Assembly (NCBI RefSeq): GCF_900112815.1
Contig: NZ_FOND01000016.1
Coordinates: forward strand, 40,314 to 104,313
Direction: 5' to 3'
DNA: 64,000 nucleotides
Origin: Blastococcus tunisiensis
GTDB taxonomy: Bacteria > Actinomycetota > Actinomycetes > Mycobacteriales > Geodermatophilaceae
The notes below the pieces were generated by a model, which was not told the DNA's origin, ran no database searches, and worked only from the letters and a program-made list of their open reading frames with translations. Shown here piece by piece: positions 53,626 to 62,101 of this stretch. The position numbers were made by a program, and so were the translations under genes. Position 1 is the stretch's first letter, and every line of letters starts with the position of its first letter.

Positions 53626-54869
53626 AGTCGTCAACCCGAGCCGGCCTCGCAGCCCTCGCCGGTGTCGCTGTAATCACGAGTGGTTGTAGTAGCAAGGCGG
53701 AAAGTAATCAAAGCAGCGACGAGGGTGGCGTCGAGGTCGGCGCCGGAATCAGCGACGGCACGATCAACCTGGGCATGATGGTCGACCTCAGTGGGCCTTT
53801 CGCCCCAATCGGCAGGGAGTTGTCGCAGGCAGCCGAGCTGTACTGGGACCAGAAGAACGAGGACGGCGGGGTCTGCGGGCAGTTCCCTGTGCAGTTGGAC
53901 CTCAAGGACAACGCCTACAACGTCCAGACCACCGTGTCGCTGTACAGCGGCATGCGGGACAACGTGCTCGCCTTCCAGAACATCCTCGGGACAGCGCCGT
54001 CATTGGCGCTGGCCGACTCGTTGTCCGCCGACGACATGCTGGTCGTCCTGCACGGTCAGGGGCAGGAGGCGCTCGGGTACGAGAACATCATGCTGGCCAA
54101 CGCGACCTTCGACATCGAGGCCGCCAACGGACTCGGCTACCTGCTGGAGCAGGGAGCGATCACGTCGGGAGGCACCATCGGGCATATCTACCTGGAGGGA
54201 TCCTACGGTGAAGGCGTCCTCGAGGGCGTCGAGAAATTCGCAGACGTGAACGACATGACCGTTCGTGGCATCCAGATCACCCCGGCCGTCACTGACATGA
54301 CGCCGGCCATCGCTGATTTGAGCAGCGCGGAGATCGACGTCCTCGTGGTCTCCGGATCGCCGCCGCAGCTGGCGTCCGCGGCGGGCGCGGCGGCTGCTGC
54401 CGGGCTGGACGTTCCGATCCTCGGCAGCGGTCCCACCTGGACGTCGGGGCTGCTGGACACCTCTGCGGGCGACGTCCTTCGCGACAAGCTGTACGTCGCC
54501 TTCCCGTCCGCTTCCTTCGACAACCCGACTGCCTCAGACTTTCGAGACGCGTACATCGCCGAGTACCCGGGAGAGGACCCGAGTCTGCAGATCATGCTGG
54601 AGTACGTCGAAGCGCGCGCCCTCGACGCGGTGCTCGAGCAAGCCTGTGAGAATGGTGATCTGACCCGGGCCGGCGTGATGGCGGCCAAGTCGGAAGTGAC
54701 TTCAGTCGAGACGGAAGGCACGGCTCCCGTTCTCGATCTCTCCGACCCGGCGAAGCCGGCGACGGGTGAGGAATACATCATGCGTGCGGCCGACGTCCCC
54801 GGCGGACTCGAGGTCGTCGAGGGGCCGTACATCAGCGAGGTCGGCCAGGAAATCCTGGACGCCAAGTGA
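53622..54869 (+). CDS. Liv-type ABC transporter substrate-binding lipoprotein (LivK-like)
   Basis: The protein (415 aa) has a lipoprotein signal with ITSGC (Cys22) and a type I periplasmic binding fold. GTINLGMMVDLSGPFAPIGRELSQAAELYWDQKNEDGGV near 48 is the usual first lobe of branched-chain or aromatic-acid binding proteins. The closing block is TGEEYIMRAADVPGGLEVVEGPYI. It determines which compound is imported. Its place inside an aromatic operon suggests a hydroxyphenyl acid or similar, which is inference. It overlaps livM by 4 bp. Confidence 0.92.
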   Translation: MKSSTRAGLAALAGVAVITSGCSSKAESNQSSDEGGVEVGAGISDGTINLGMMVDLSGPFAPIGRELSQAAELYWDQKNEDGGVCGQFPVQLDLKDNAYNVQTTVSLYSGMRDNVLAFQNILGTAPSLALADSLSADDMLVVLHGQGQEALGYENIMLANATFDIEAANGLGYLLEQGAITSGGTIGHIYLEGSYGEGVLEGVEKFADVNDMTVRGIQITPAVTDMTPAIADLSSAEIDVLVVSGSPPQLASAAGAAAAAGLDVPILGSGPTWTSGLLDTSAGDVLRDKLYVAFPSASFDNPTASDFRDAYIAEYPGEDPSLQIMLEYVEARALDAVLEQACENGDLTRAGVMAAKSEVTSVETEGTAPVLDLSDPAKPATGEEYIMRAADVPGGLEVVEGPYISEVGQEILDAK

Positions 54870-55696
54870 TCGGAGGCCGCGGATCCACGGGAGTCGGCGA
54901 GCTCGAGATCGCCGACCTCGCACTGAACTACGGTGGGGTCGTTCGAGCGCTGAACGGTGTGAACCTGTCGTTGCCGGCCGGATCCGTGGTCGCCTTGCTC
55001 GGACCGAACGGGGCCGGAAAGACATCCTTGCTGCGGGCCGTTAGCGGCAATCTCCGCCACCACCGTGCCTCGGTGAAGGGGGAGATCCGCTACGCCGGCA
55101 CGTCGCTGGTCGGGCTCGGTCCGGCTGAGACGGTGCGTCGGGGGGTCGTCCAGGTCCCGGAGGGGCGGCGCATCTTCGCCAGTCTGACGGTCGAGGAGAA
55201 CCTCACGCTGGGTGGCCAGGCCCTGCGCAGTCAGCAGGACTTCCAGTCCGCCCAGGAGCGGGTCTTCGAACTCTTCCCCGTGCTGGCCGAACGCCGAAAG
55301 CAGCCGGGCGGCCTCCTGAGCGGCGGTGAGCAGCAAATGCTCGCCATCGGTCGGGCGATGATGGCCTCGCCGAGTGTTCTGATGCTCGACGAGCCATCGC
55401 TGGGCCTGGCCCCAAAAATGATCGCGACGATCGCCGACATCATTCGGTCGATCAATGCGATGGGCACGAGCATCCTGCTGATCGAGCAGAATGCCACCAT
55501 GGCGCTCGCCCTCGCCCATCATGCCTACGTACTGGGTCTCGGTCGAGTCGTGCTTTCGGGTGCGACGAGCGACCCTGGCCTGATGGGCGAGGTGCGCCGC
55601 CTGTATCTGGGAGACACACCACACGAGGGGGAAGTCGTGGGAAAGTCGTCGCCAGCACGTCCGCGCCCCACGCTTACCCGCTGGGCGCGGTCATAG
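54866..55696 (+). CDS. Liv-type ABC transporter ATP-binding protein (LivF-like)
   Basis: The protein (276 aa) has Walker A LGPNGAGKTSLLRAVSG near 45, the Q-loop region RRGVVQVPEGRRIFASLTVEENL near 92 (the LivF-type PEGR), signature LLSGGEQQMLAIGRAM near 150, Walker B VLMLDEPSLGLAPKM near 170, and the H-loop-type SILLIEQNAT. A proline/arginine tail extends past the usual end. It completes a five-part importer. GTG 54866 overlaps the binding-protein stop. Confidence 0.93.
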   Translation: MIGGRGSTGVGELEIADLALNYGGVVRALNGVNLSLPAGSVVALLGPNGAGKTSLLRAVSGNLRHHRASVKGEIRYAGTSLVGLGPAETVRRGVVQVPEGRRIFASLTVEENLTLGGQALRSQQDFQSAQERVFELFPVLAERRKQPGGLLSGGEQQMLAIGRAMMASPSVLMLDEPSLGLAPKMIATIADIIRSINAMGTSILLIEQNATMALALAHHAYVLGLGRVVLSGATSDPGLMGEVRRLYLGDTPHEGEVVGKSSPARPRPTLTRWARS

Positions 55697-55709
55697 GAGA
55701 GGAACGCAC

Positions 55710-56675
55710 ATGTCTGTCGCTCTCTGCACGACCTCGCATTCTCCGCTGATCGGACTGAATGACCCGGATCCAGCGGTACGGACCGAAGTGGATCGAGTGC
55801 TGGGTTCCGCTCGTGACTTCGTGCAGGACTTCGACCCTGAGTTGGTCGTGATCTTCGGGCCCGACCACTACAACGGCTTCCTGTACGAGATGATGCCATC
55901 GTTCTGCGTGGGGGCCGCCGCGACCTCGGTGGGCGACTACGGGTTGCCGAAGGGGCCGCTGCACGTGGATCGTGGGGCCGCATACGACATCACTCGAAGC
56001 GCTTTGTCTGCCGGCGTCGACGTTGCGATGTCTGAGGACATGCAGGTCGACCACGGCTTCGTACAACCGCTGCTGTTCTTGTTCGAGTCGATCTCGAGCG
56101 TCCCGGTCGTCCCGATCTTCATCAACTGCGTGGCCGAGCCGCTCGGCCCTGCGATCCGGAGTCGCCGACTCGGCCAAGCTGTCGGCCGGGCGATCGGTGC
56201 CATGGATCGCCGGGTGCTCGTCGTGGGGTCGGGGGGGCTTTCGCACGATCCGCCGGTGCCACGCCTTCAAGAGGCTCCGGACGAGGTAGTCGAGCGGCTG
56301 ATACGTGGCCGGAATCCGTCTCCGGAGCAGCGTGCCACCAGGGAAGGCAGGACGGTTGCTGCTGCCGCGGAGTTCGCTCATGGTTCCCAGGCATACCGCG
56401 CCCTCAATCCCGAGTGGGATGCGCTCGTGCTTGATTCCCTGGTGCGAGGGAATTTCGGGACGGTGGATGAGCAACCCAATGAGTGGTTCGTCGAGGAAGG
56501 CGGCCATTCGGCACACGAGGTGCGCACGTGGATTGCGGCGTACGCGGCCCTGGCGGAGCAGGGTCCCTACACTGTCCGGTCTAGCTTCTACAGGGCCATC
56601 CCTGAGTGGTTCGCCGGATTTGCGACTACGACGGCCTCAAGTAATCCTCCACCCACCTCGTCGGAGTCTAAGTGA
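55710..56675 (+). CDS. mhpB: 2,3-dihydroxyphenylpropionate 1,2-dioxygenase-like extradiol dioxygenase (MhpB type), module B
   Basis: The protein (321 aa) is a class III extradiol dioxygenase of near-identical length to E. coli MhpB. The conserved histidines fall at H10 (TSHSPLIG), H53 (GPDHYNGF), H115 (QVDHGFVQPL) and H179 (GGLSHDPP); H115 and H179 carry the same numbers as the acid-base pair in E. coli MhpB. FVEEGGHSAHEVRTWIAAYAAL near residue 265 is typical too. It should open 2,3-dihydroxyphenylpropionate or a close relative between C1 and C2. GGAGAGGAA precedes the ATG. It overlaps the hydrolase gene. Confidence 0.94.
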   Translation: MSVALCTTSHSPLIGLNDPDPAVRTEVDRVLGSARDFVQDFDPELVVIFGPDHYNGFLYEMMPSFCVGAAATSVGDYGLPKGPLHVDRGAAYDITRSALSAGVDVAMSEDMQVDHGFVQPLLFLFESISSVPVVPIFINCVAEPLGPAIRSRRLGQAVGRAIGAMDRRVLVVGSGGLSHDPPVPRLQEAPDEVVERLIRGRNPSPEQRATREGRTVAAAAEFAHGSQAYRALNPEWDALVLDSLVRGNFGTVDEQPNEWFVEEGGHSAHEVRTWIAAYAALAEQGPYTVRSSFYRAIPEWFAGFATTTASSNPPPTSSESK

Positions 56676-57514
56676 GTATCTGGACCAGAGTCGGTCACAT
56701 TCCCTTCCGGGTTCGCTATGTCGAGGTCGGCCGCTGGCGCACCCGTGTCCTGGAAGCGGGCGAAGGCCCTGCGCTGATCCTGATGCATGGCACGGGTGGG
56801 CACCTGGAAGCCTACTTGCGAAATATCTCCGCTCTCGCGGAGCATTACCACGTCATCGCCTATGACTTTCCGGGGCACGGGTACACGACCCATGCCGAGG
56901 AAGATCTCGAGATCGACGCGTACGTTGGTCATCTGCTCGAACTGGTTGACGTCTTGGGTATTGCGAAAGCGCACCTCAGTGGGGAGTCGCTGGGCGGCTG
57001 GGTGGCCATCAAGTTTGCTGCCGCGTATCCGGAGCGCGTGGACCGCCTGGTTCTCAATACGCCCGGCGGCACGATGGCGACGCCGGAAGTGATGGAGCGA
57101 ATCCGGTCGCTGAGTCAGGCTGCGGCCGATGATCCCTCTCCGGAGCGGGTGCGCGCCCGACTGGAGTGGTTGATGGCGAGACCTTCATCCGTCACCGATG
57201 AGCTGGTGGACGTCCGACGCGCTATCTATGCCCAGCCTGGCTTTCCGACGTCGATGCGGCACATCCTCTGCCTCCAGGACCCGGAGATCCGGAGCCGAAA
57301 TCTCATCGAGCCCACCGAACTGGCTGCGATTCCAGGCCCGGCCTTGGTGGTGTGGACGAGTGATGATCCATCCGGTCCTGCCGGTACGGGCATGGCGATG
57401 GCCGAGGCGATGCCCCGGGGAGAGTTCCAGCTCATCGAGGATGCGGGTCACTGGCCCCAGTGGGAACAACAGCAGCAGTTCGACGACACCGTGCTGGAAT
57501 TCCTTGGGCGCTAG
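56672..57514 (+). CDS. mhpC: Alpha/beta hydrolase, MhpC-type C-C hydrolase, module B
   Basis: The protein (280 aa) follows the MhpC pattern: MHGTGGHLEAYLRNISALAEHYHVIAYDFPGHG near residue 38, nucleophile Ser106 in LSGESLGGWVAIKFAA, the acid in WTSDDPSGPAG near 228, and His in DAGHWPQWEQ near 258. It should hydrolyse the ring-fission product to 2-hydroxypenta-2,4-dienoate and succinate or another acid. GTG 56672 overlaps the mhpB stop (GTGA). The protein is quite different from the module A hydrolase, so the two modules probably handle different side chains. Confidence 0.92.
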   Translation: MSIWTRVGHIPFRVRYVEVGRWRTRVLEAGEGPALILMHGTGGHLEAYLRNISALAEHYHVIAYDFPGHGYTTHAEEDLEIDAYVGHLLELVDVLGIAKAHLSGESLGGWVAIKFAAAYPERVDRLVLNTPGGTMATPEVMERIRSLSQAAADDPSPERVRARLEWLMARPSSVTDELVDVRRAIYAQPGFPTSMRHILCLQDPEIRSRNLIEPTELAAIPGPALVVWTSDDPSGPAGTGMAMAEAMPRGEFQLIEDAGHWPQWEQQQQFDDTVLEFLGR

Positions 57515-57606
57515 AAAGGTCTGCTACGTCTCAAAGGATTGCGCCGAGGAGCAGTACCGCCCGGAGAAGCGAGCGAGTCACGGAGACTAGTCGGCGAGGA
57601 GGGTGT

Positions 57607-58368
57607 ATGGAAGCGGCAGAATTGATCTCTAAAGAGATTCTCGCTGCGAAGTGGGGACGGCAGTTGCTGGAGCCGGCTTCGGAGCGGTACGAGTTCGGGC
57701 TTGTCGATGCATACGTGGTCCAGCGGCGCCTCCTTGAATCACGAGTGGCGGCCGGTGAGAGGCAGGTCGGCTGGAAGATCGGCTACACCTCTCAGGCGAT
57801 GCGGGAGCAGATGGGAGTAGCGGAGCCGAATTTCGGATTTCTGACGGACCGCATGGTGCTGGACAGCCCGGCCGAGCTGCCACCCGGTTGCCTTCAACCA
57901 CGGGTGGAGCCAGAGGTGGCCGTGGTTCTCGCCCACGAGATCAGACCGAGCATGAGTCTGGCGGAGATCGCATCGTCCGGCCATGAGCTGCGCTGCGCGC
58001 TCGAAGTGGTCGATCCCGTGTGGCGGGACTATCGCTTCACGCTGCGGGACAACACCGCTGATGGGTCCTCGGCGGCCTACGCGATCCTCGGGCCGGCTAT
58101 CTCGCTTGATCGGGACCTGGCGGCTATCAATGTCGTGCTGTCCGAGGGCGGGAAGGAGCTTGCCACGGGGAGTACGAGGGCGGTCATGGGTCATCCGTTG
58201 GAGGCGCTCCGTTGGCTGGCCGGTGCCCTTGCCGCTCAGAGCCTGGCCCTCAAGGCCGGTGACCTCGTGCTGACGGGGGGGATCACTCGTGCGATGCCGC
58301 TCAGGAGCGGACTCGAGGCAACGTTCCAGGGAGTCGGATCTGTTTCAGTTCGTTGGCCCACCCAGTAA
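57607..58368 (+). CDS. mhpD: 2-keto-4-pentenoate hydratase (MhpD type), module B copy
   Basis: The protein (253 aa) is the second hydratase of the window. Blocks: QVGWKIGYTSQAMREQMGVAEPNFGFLTDRM near 57, LQPRVEPEVAVVLAHEI near 97 (metal-site Glu residues), ALEVVDPVWRDYRFTLRDNTADGSSAAYAILG near 133, and DLVLTGGITRAMPL near 217. It lacks the acetaldehyde dehydrogenase and aldolase that normally follow, so its product must pass to the single mhpE-mhpF pair at 39631-41624. ATG 57607 follows GGCGAGGAGGG. It ends the module B operon. Confidence 0.92.
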   Translation: MEAAELISKEILAAKWGRQLLEPASERYEFGLVDAYVVQRRLLESRVAAGERQVGWKIGYTSQAMREQMGVAEPNFGFLTDRMVLDSPAELPPGCLQPRVEPEVAVVLAHEIRPSMSLAEIASSGHELRCALEVVDPVWRDYRFTLRDNTADGSSAAYAILGPAISLDRDLAAINVVLSEGGKELATGSTRAVMGHPLEALRWLAGALAAQSLALKAGDLVLTGGITRAMPLRSGLEATFQGVGSVSVRWPTQ

Positions 58369-58500
58369 CGGTCGAGCTACCGTCAGGTTCTTTCGGTGCT
58401 CTACGACCAGGCCCGCGGCCGGACACGTCAATCGAGTGAAGTTCGGCGCGTCCGGCTGACGCTTGACCGCACTCGCACCTGTAGCACGGAAGGACTTGCC

Positions 58501-60030
58501 ATGGCCGACGTTGTGAGCATCGACCCCCGCATCGGCGACGCAATCGAGGTGGTTGCTCAGGAGACGACGACGAACGATATCGACCGGCTCTGCCAGGGGG
58601 CACTGGCCGCCGCGCCCGCGCTGGACGGCCTCGGCCGGTCCCGCCGCGCCGCGCTACTGTGGACGCTCGCCGATGCGCTGGAGGCCCGCCGAGAGGACAT
58701 CGTCGCCCTCGCCGACCGAGAGACCGCGCTCGGAACCACCCGGCTAAGCGGCGAGCTGGCCCGTACCGGCTACCAGCTGCGGCTGTTCGCCGAAGTGCTG
58801 GAGGAGGGCAGCTACCTCGAGGCGGCGATCGACCACGCCGGCGACACCCCGATGGGCCCGCGGCCCGATTTGCGCCGGATGCTGCTGCCGATAGGCCCAG
58901 TCGCCGTCTTCGGCGCCAGCAACTTCCCGCTGGCCTTCTCGGTGCCCGGTGGTGACACCGCCTCCGCGCTTGCCGCCGGCTGTCCCGTCGTTGTCAAGGC
59001 GCACGGCTCGCACCCGGCCACCGCGCAGCTGGTCTTCCAGATCATGGAGCAGGCCGCCCGCGAGGCGGGCGCGCCGGAGGGGACTCTCGGCCTGGTGCAC
59101 GGCCTGCAGGCCGGCGCCGATCTGGTCGCCCACCCCGCGATCCGCGCCGTCGGCTTCACCGGCTCGGTGAACGGTGGCAAGGCGCTGCTGGAAATCATTG
59201 AGCGGCGGCCCGACCCGATCCCGTTCTTCGGTGAGCTGAGCAGCCTCAACCCGGTCGTTGTCACCCCACAGGCGGCACACGAGCGGGGGACGGAGATCGG
59301 ACAGGGCCTGGTCGGATCCTTCACCCTTGGCGCCGGCCAGTTCTGCACCAAACCCGGGCTCGCGCTCGTTCCTTCGGGCGAGGGCGGCGACGCCGTCGTC
59401 GCCACCATGATCGAACAGGTGCGGCAGACCGCGCCGCAGGTCCTGCTGAACGAGGGCATCGCTGCCGCCTACAGCCGAATCTCCGGCCAGCTGGCGGAGC
59501 TGCCCGGCGTGCGCGCGCTGGCGGAGGGCGGCTCGCCGTCCGGCGACGGCTTCCAGGCCGCGCCGCAGCTGCTCGAGACGACGACCGAGCTACTCTCCCC
59601 GGAGATGACCGAGGAGTGCTTCGGACCGGTCGCGATCGTAGTTCGCTACGGCGACGAGAATGAGCTGTTCGCCGCGCTGGAGCGGATGCCCTCGTCGCTG
59701 ACCGCGACTGTGCACCGCGGTGCCGGGGAGACCGCGCTGCCGCTTGCGGTCTCTCAGCAGCTGCGCGGCCGGGCCGGCCGGTTGGTGTACGACGCCTTCC
59801 CGACTGGCGTCGCCGTGTCCTGGGCACAGCACCACGGCGGCCCGTGGCCGGCGACGAACACGCAGTACACATCGGTGGGGACGACGGCGATCCGCCGCTT
59901 CCTGCGTCCGGTCACCTGGCAGGACGCGCCAGCGGAGCTGCTGCCCGCGGAGCTTACCGAGGGATACACCGCCGTTCCACGCCGGGTCGACGGCGAACTG
60001 CGGCTGCGGGGTGCGATGCCGCGAGAGTAG
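58501..60030 (+). CDS. Aldehyde dehydrogenase (NADP+), ketoglutarate-semialdehyde dehydrogenase-like branch
   Basis: The protein (509 aa) has the ALDH core: FGASNFPLAFSVPGGDTASALAAGCPVVVKAHGSHPATAQL near residue 140 (cofactor), GFTGSVNGGKALLEI near 220, the general base Glu in PFFGELSSLNPVV near 245, and the nucleophilic Cys in LGAGQFCTKPG near 282. The HGSHP and GQFCTKPG variants are typical of the NADP-type branch that includes 2,5-dioxopentanoate dehydrogenase. Its base composition is more GC-rich than the operon before it. It may oxidise an aldehyde from side-chain processing, but this is not certain. AAGGACTTGCC precedes the ATG. Confidence 0.9.
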   Translation: MADVVSIDPRIGDAIEVVAQETTTNDIDRLCQGALAAAPALDGLGRSRRAALLWTLADALEARREDIVALADRETALGTTRLSGELARTGYQLRLFAEVLEEGSYLEAAIDHAGDTPMGPRPDLRRMLLPIGPVAVFGASNFPLAFSVPGGDTASALAAGCPVVVKAHGSHPATAQLVFQIMEQAAREAGAPEGTLGLVHGLQAGADLVAHPAIRAVGFTGSVNGGKALLEIIERRPDPIPFFGELSSLNPVVVTPQAAHERGTEIGQGLVGSFTLGAGQFCTKPGLALVPSGEGGDAVVATMIEQVRQTAPQVLLNEGIAAAYSRISGQLAELPGVRALAEGGSPSGDGFQAAPQLLETTTELLSPEMTEECFGPVAIVVRYGDENELFAALERMPSSLTATVHRGAGETALPLAVSQQLRGRAGRLVYDAFPTGVAVSWAQHHGGPWPATNTQYTSVGTTAIRRFLRPVTWQDAPAELLPAELTEGYTAVPRRVDGELRLRGAMPRE

Positions 60031-60039
60031 ACGAGGTCG

Positions 60040-60630
60040 ACGCCGACGACCCGGGCAGCGCTGATCTGGGCGGGCCGCGGCCGCTGGTCGAGCAGGAACC
60101 CGATGTCGATGCAGTCGATCATGCTGGTAATCCGATCAACCATACCGGCGAGCCGGGCGATCTACGCGGAGACCCGGACAGCAGGGCTCTTCATTGGTCG
60201 TGCGGTACGCCGGGATCGAGCGTCCGATCTTCGAGACGAGGCCGAGGTTAGGGGGTCGCGTCAGTCATGTCGGCGAGGTAGACGACGGTCATGCCGTCGC
60301 CGAGCACGCCGAGCTGCGCGGATGTGGGCCCGCGAGGTACAGATCCCGGCACAGCGCTTGGAACTTCTCGAGCTCGTTGTCGCTCTTGAGGTAGGCGTTG
60401 CCGAGTTCGGCGAGACGGTTCCCAGTTGGTAGCCCCAGTTGCTCCGGCGGAGGAGCCCTCCTCGACCAAGGCGAGGCGCAGGTTCAGCACCGTGGACTTC
60501 GGCACCCGCCCAGGCGCCTCAATTCGCTCCGGCCAAACGGCTCCTTGAGGTCGCGGCGAGCAGCGAGATCCCGGCCGCCGCGTCAGAGCCGGTGACGGCG
60601 ATCGACGGACCTCCAGGCGGTCGTGGTCCA
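60040..60630 (-). pseudogene. Degraded IclR family regulator
   Basis: Reverse-strand fragments in several frames line up as one IclR protein. They are AAAGISLLAATSR, then VPKSTVLNLRLALVEEG (HTH), RLAELGNAYLKSDNELEKFQALCRDLY, PTSAQLGVLGDGMTVVYLADMTDA, LVSKIGRSIPAYRT and MVDRITSMIDCIDIGFLLDQ. At least three or four frameshifts and a stop separate them, so no working protein is possible. It lies downstream of the NTF2-like gene on the same strand and next to the aldehyde dehydrogenase, which it may once have controlled. Limits are approximate. Confidence 0.8.
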
Positions 60631-60681
60631 AGGGTCCTCCTCCGAGGCGGTGGGTGCTGGATCGGTGTGCAGGACCATCGC

Positions 60682-61134
60682 TCAGGTCGGCCCCTCGGGA
60701 TAGTCCCGGCCGTCGTAGTCAAAGCCGCCCAGCTCGAGTCGCTCCAAGGACTTGTCCTGCGGGGATGCGTAGTAGGCGCGGATCTCGGTGATCAGCACAT
60801 GGTCGTCGAACTCGTACCACTCGGTACCGCGGAGGATCACGCCGGCAGCCTGTTTGAAGTGCGTCCACTCGGAGACGGCGACCCGGCGGTCCTCGTCCAC
60901 GGCGATCGAGTCGACGGTCCACGCCGATCGTCCGGTGCGGACCAGCCCGGCCCAGCGCTCGGCGATGTACTCGTTCCCGCGCCAGGGTCCGTCGTACATG
61001 TCCGGGGGGAAGTAGTGCACGGCGTCGCGACTCATGTGGGCGGCGACGGCGGCGGCATCACCCGAAGTGCAGGCGTCCATGTAGTTTCGGACCCGAGTCT
61101 CCAGGTCGGTGGTGGTGAGGGCCAACGAGTGCAC
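60682..61134 (-). CDS. SnoaL/NTF2-like protein
   Basis: The protein (150 aa) has the SnoaL-like fold: VRNYMDACTSGDAAAVAAHMSRDAVHYFPPDMYDGPWRGNEYIAERWAGLV at the N-terminus and VAVSEWTHFKQAAGVILRGTEWYEFDDHVLITEIRAYYA later. His/Asp residues in the pocket could serve in catalysis, as in SnoaL and ketosteroid isomerase-like enzymes, but no specific reaction can be named. GTG 61134 is the start, with AGGGAAG before it. It lies at the edge of the catabolic cluster, upstream of an IclR pseudogene. Confidence 0.78.
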   Translation of the reverse strand: MHSLALTTTDLETRVRNYMDACTSGDAAAVAAHMSRDAVHYFPPDMYDGPWRGNEYIAERWAGLVRTGRSAWTVDSIAVDEDRRVAVSEWTHFKQAAGVILRGTEWYEFDDHVLITEIRAYYASPQDKSLERLELGGFDYDGRDYPEGPT

Positions 61135-61193
61135 CTTCTTCCCTGGCTGGTTGTAGAGAGCCCCAAGTGTACGTAGAACTCGTCGTGGTCAAG

Positions 61194-61222
61194 ATGCTGA
61201 GCATTCGGCCAGGATGCTGAGC
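61194..61222. repeat. Direct repeat ATGCTGAGC upstream of the NTF2-like gene
   Basis: Two copies of ATGCTGAGC (61194-61202 and 61214-61222), 20 bp apart, in the promoter region of the reverse-strand gene and just before IS21. This could be a regulator site cut off from its upstream DNA by the insertion. Confidence 0.35.
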
Positions 61223-61309
61223 TTGAGCAGTTAGAGCCCGTGGCGGGGAGTGTCAACGACGGCCGAAAACTGACCCCCTAGCAACGGCTGAAAGTTGACC
61301 CCCTCGTGG

Positions 61310-62101
61310 TCATGCTTCGTCGGTGGTGGCCGGGTGGGGCCGGCCGAGGTCGCGGTCTTTGAGTCGGTAGCTGTCGCCCTTGAGTGAGATGACTTCGGCG
61401 TGGTGCACCAGCCGGTCGATCATGGCGGCGGCGACGACCTCGTCGCCGAAGACTTCGCCCCAGCGGCCGAAGGGCTTGTTGCTGGTGACGATGAGCGAGG
61501 CCCGCTCGTAGCGGCTGCTGACCAGCTGGAAGAACAGGTTGGCGGCCTCGGGTTCGAACGGGACGTAGCCGACCTCGTCGACCACGAGCAGCGGATAGCG
61601 GCCCAGCCGTCGGAGTTCGTCGTGCAGCCGGCCGGCGTGGTGGGCGTCGGCCAGCCGGGTGACCCACTCGGTGGCGGTGGCGAAATGCACCCGGTGGCCG
61701 GCCTGGCAGGCGCGGATCGCCAGGCCGGTGGCCAGGTGGGTCTTGCCGGTGCCGGGCGGGCCGAGCAGCAGCACGTTCTCCTTCGCGGTGACGAAGTCCA
61801 GCGTGCCCAGGTGCGCGATCAGCTCGCGTTTGAGGCCGCGGGCGTGGTCGAAGTCGAACTCCTCCAGGCTCTTGCGGGCCGGGAACCGGGCGGCGCGGAT
61901 GCGGCCCTCCCCGCCGTGGGATTCCCGTGCGGAGACCTCCCGCTGCAGGCAGGCGATCAGGAACTCCTCGTGGGTCCAGGACTGCTCCCGGGCCCGCTCG
62001 GCCAGCCGGGGCACCGCCTCGCGCAGGGTGGGCGCCTTCAACGCGCGGGTCAAGAACGCCACCTCTGCCGCCAGGTCCCGGGCGGTGGTTGTGCCGCTCA
62101 T
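61310..62101 (-). CDS. istB: IS21 helper ATPase IstB
   Basis: The protein (263 aa) is an AAA+ ATPase that selects the target and activates IstA. Walker A is LLLGPPGTGKTHLATGLA near residue 110, Walker B is PLLVVDEVGYVPFE near 170, and the sensor region is ASLIVTSNKPFGRWGEVFGDEVVAAAMIDRLVHH near 200, typical of IstB/DnaC-like proteins. Its ATG overlaps the istA stop (ATGA). The length is full. Confidence 0.96.
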   Translation of the reverse strand: MSGTTTARDLAAEVAFLTRALKAPTLREAVPRLAERAREQSWTHEEFLIACLQREVSARESHGGEGRIRAARFPARKSLEEFDFDHARGLKRELIAHLGTLDFVTAKENVLLLGPPGTGKTHLATGLAIRACQAGHRVHFATATEWVTRLADAHHAGRLHDELRRLGRYPLLVVDEVGYVPFEPEAANLFFQLVSSRYERASLIVTSNKPFGRWGEVFGDEVVAAAMIDRLVHHAEVISLKGDSYRLKDRDLGRPHPATTDEA

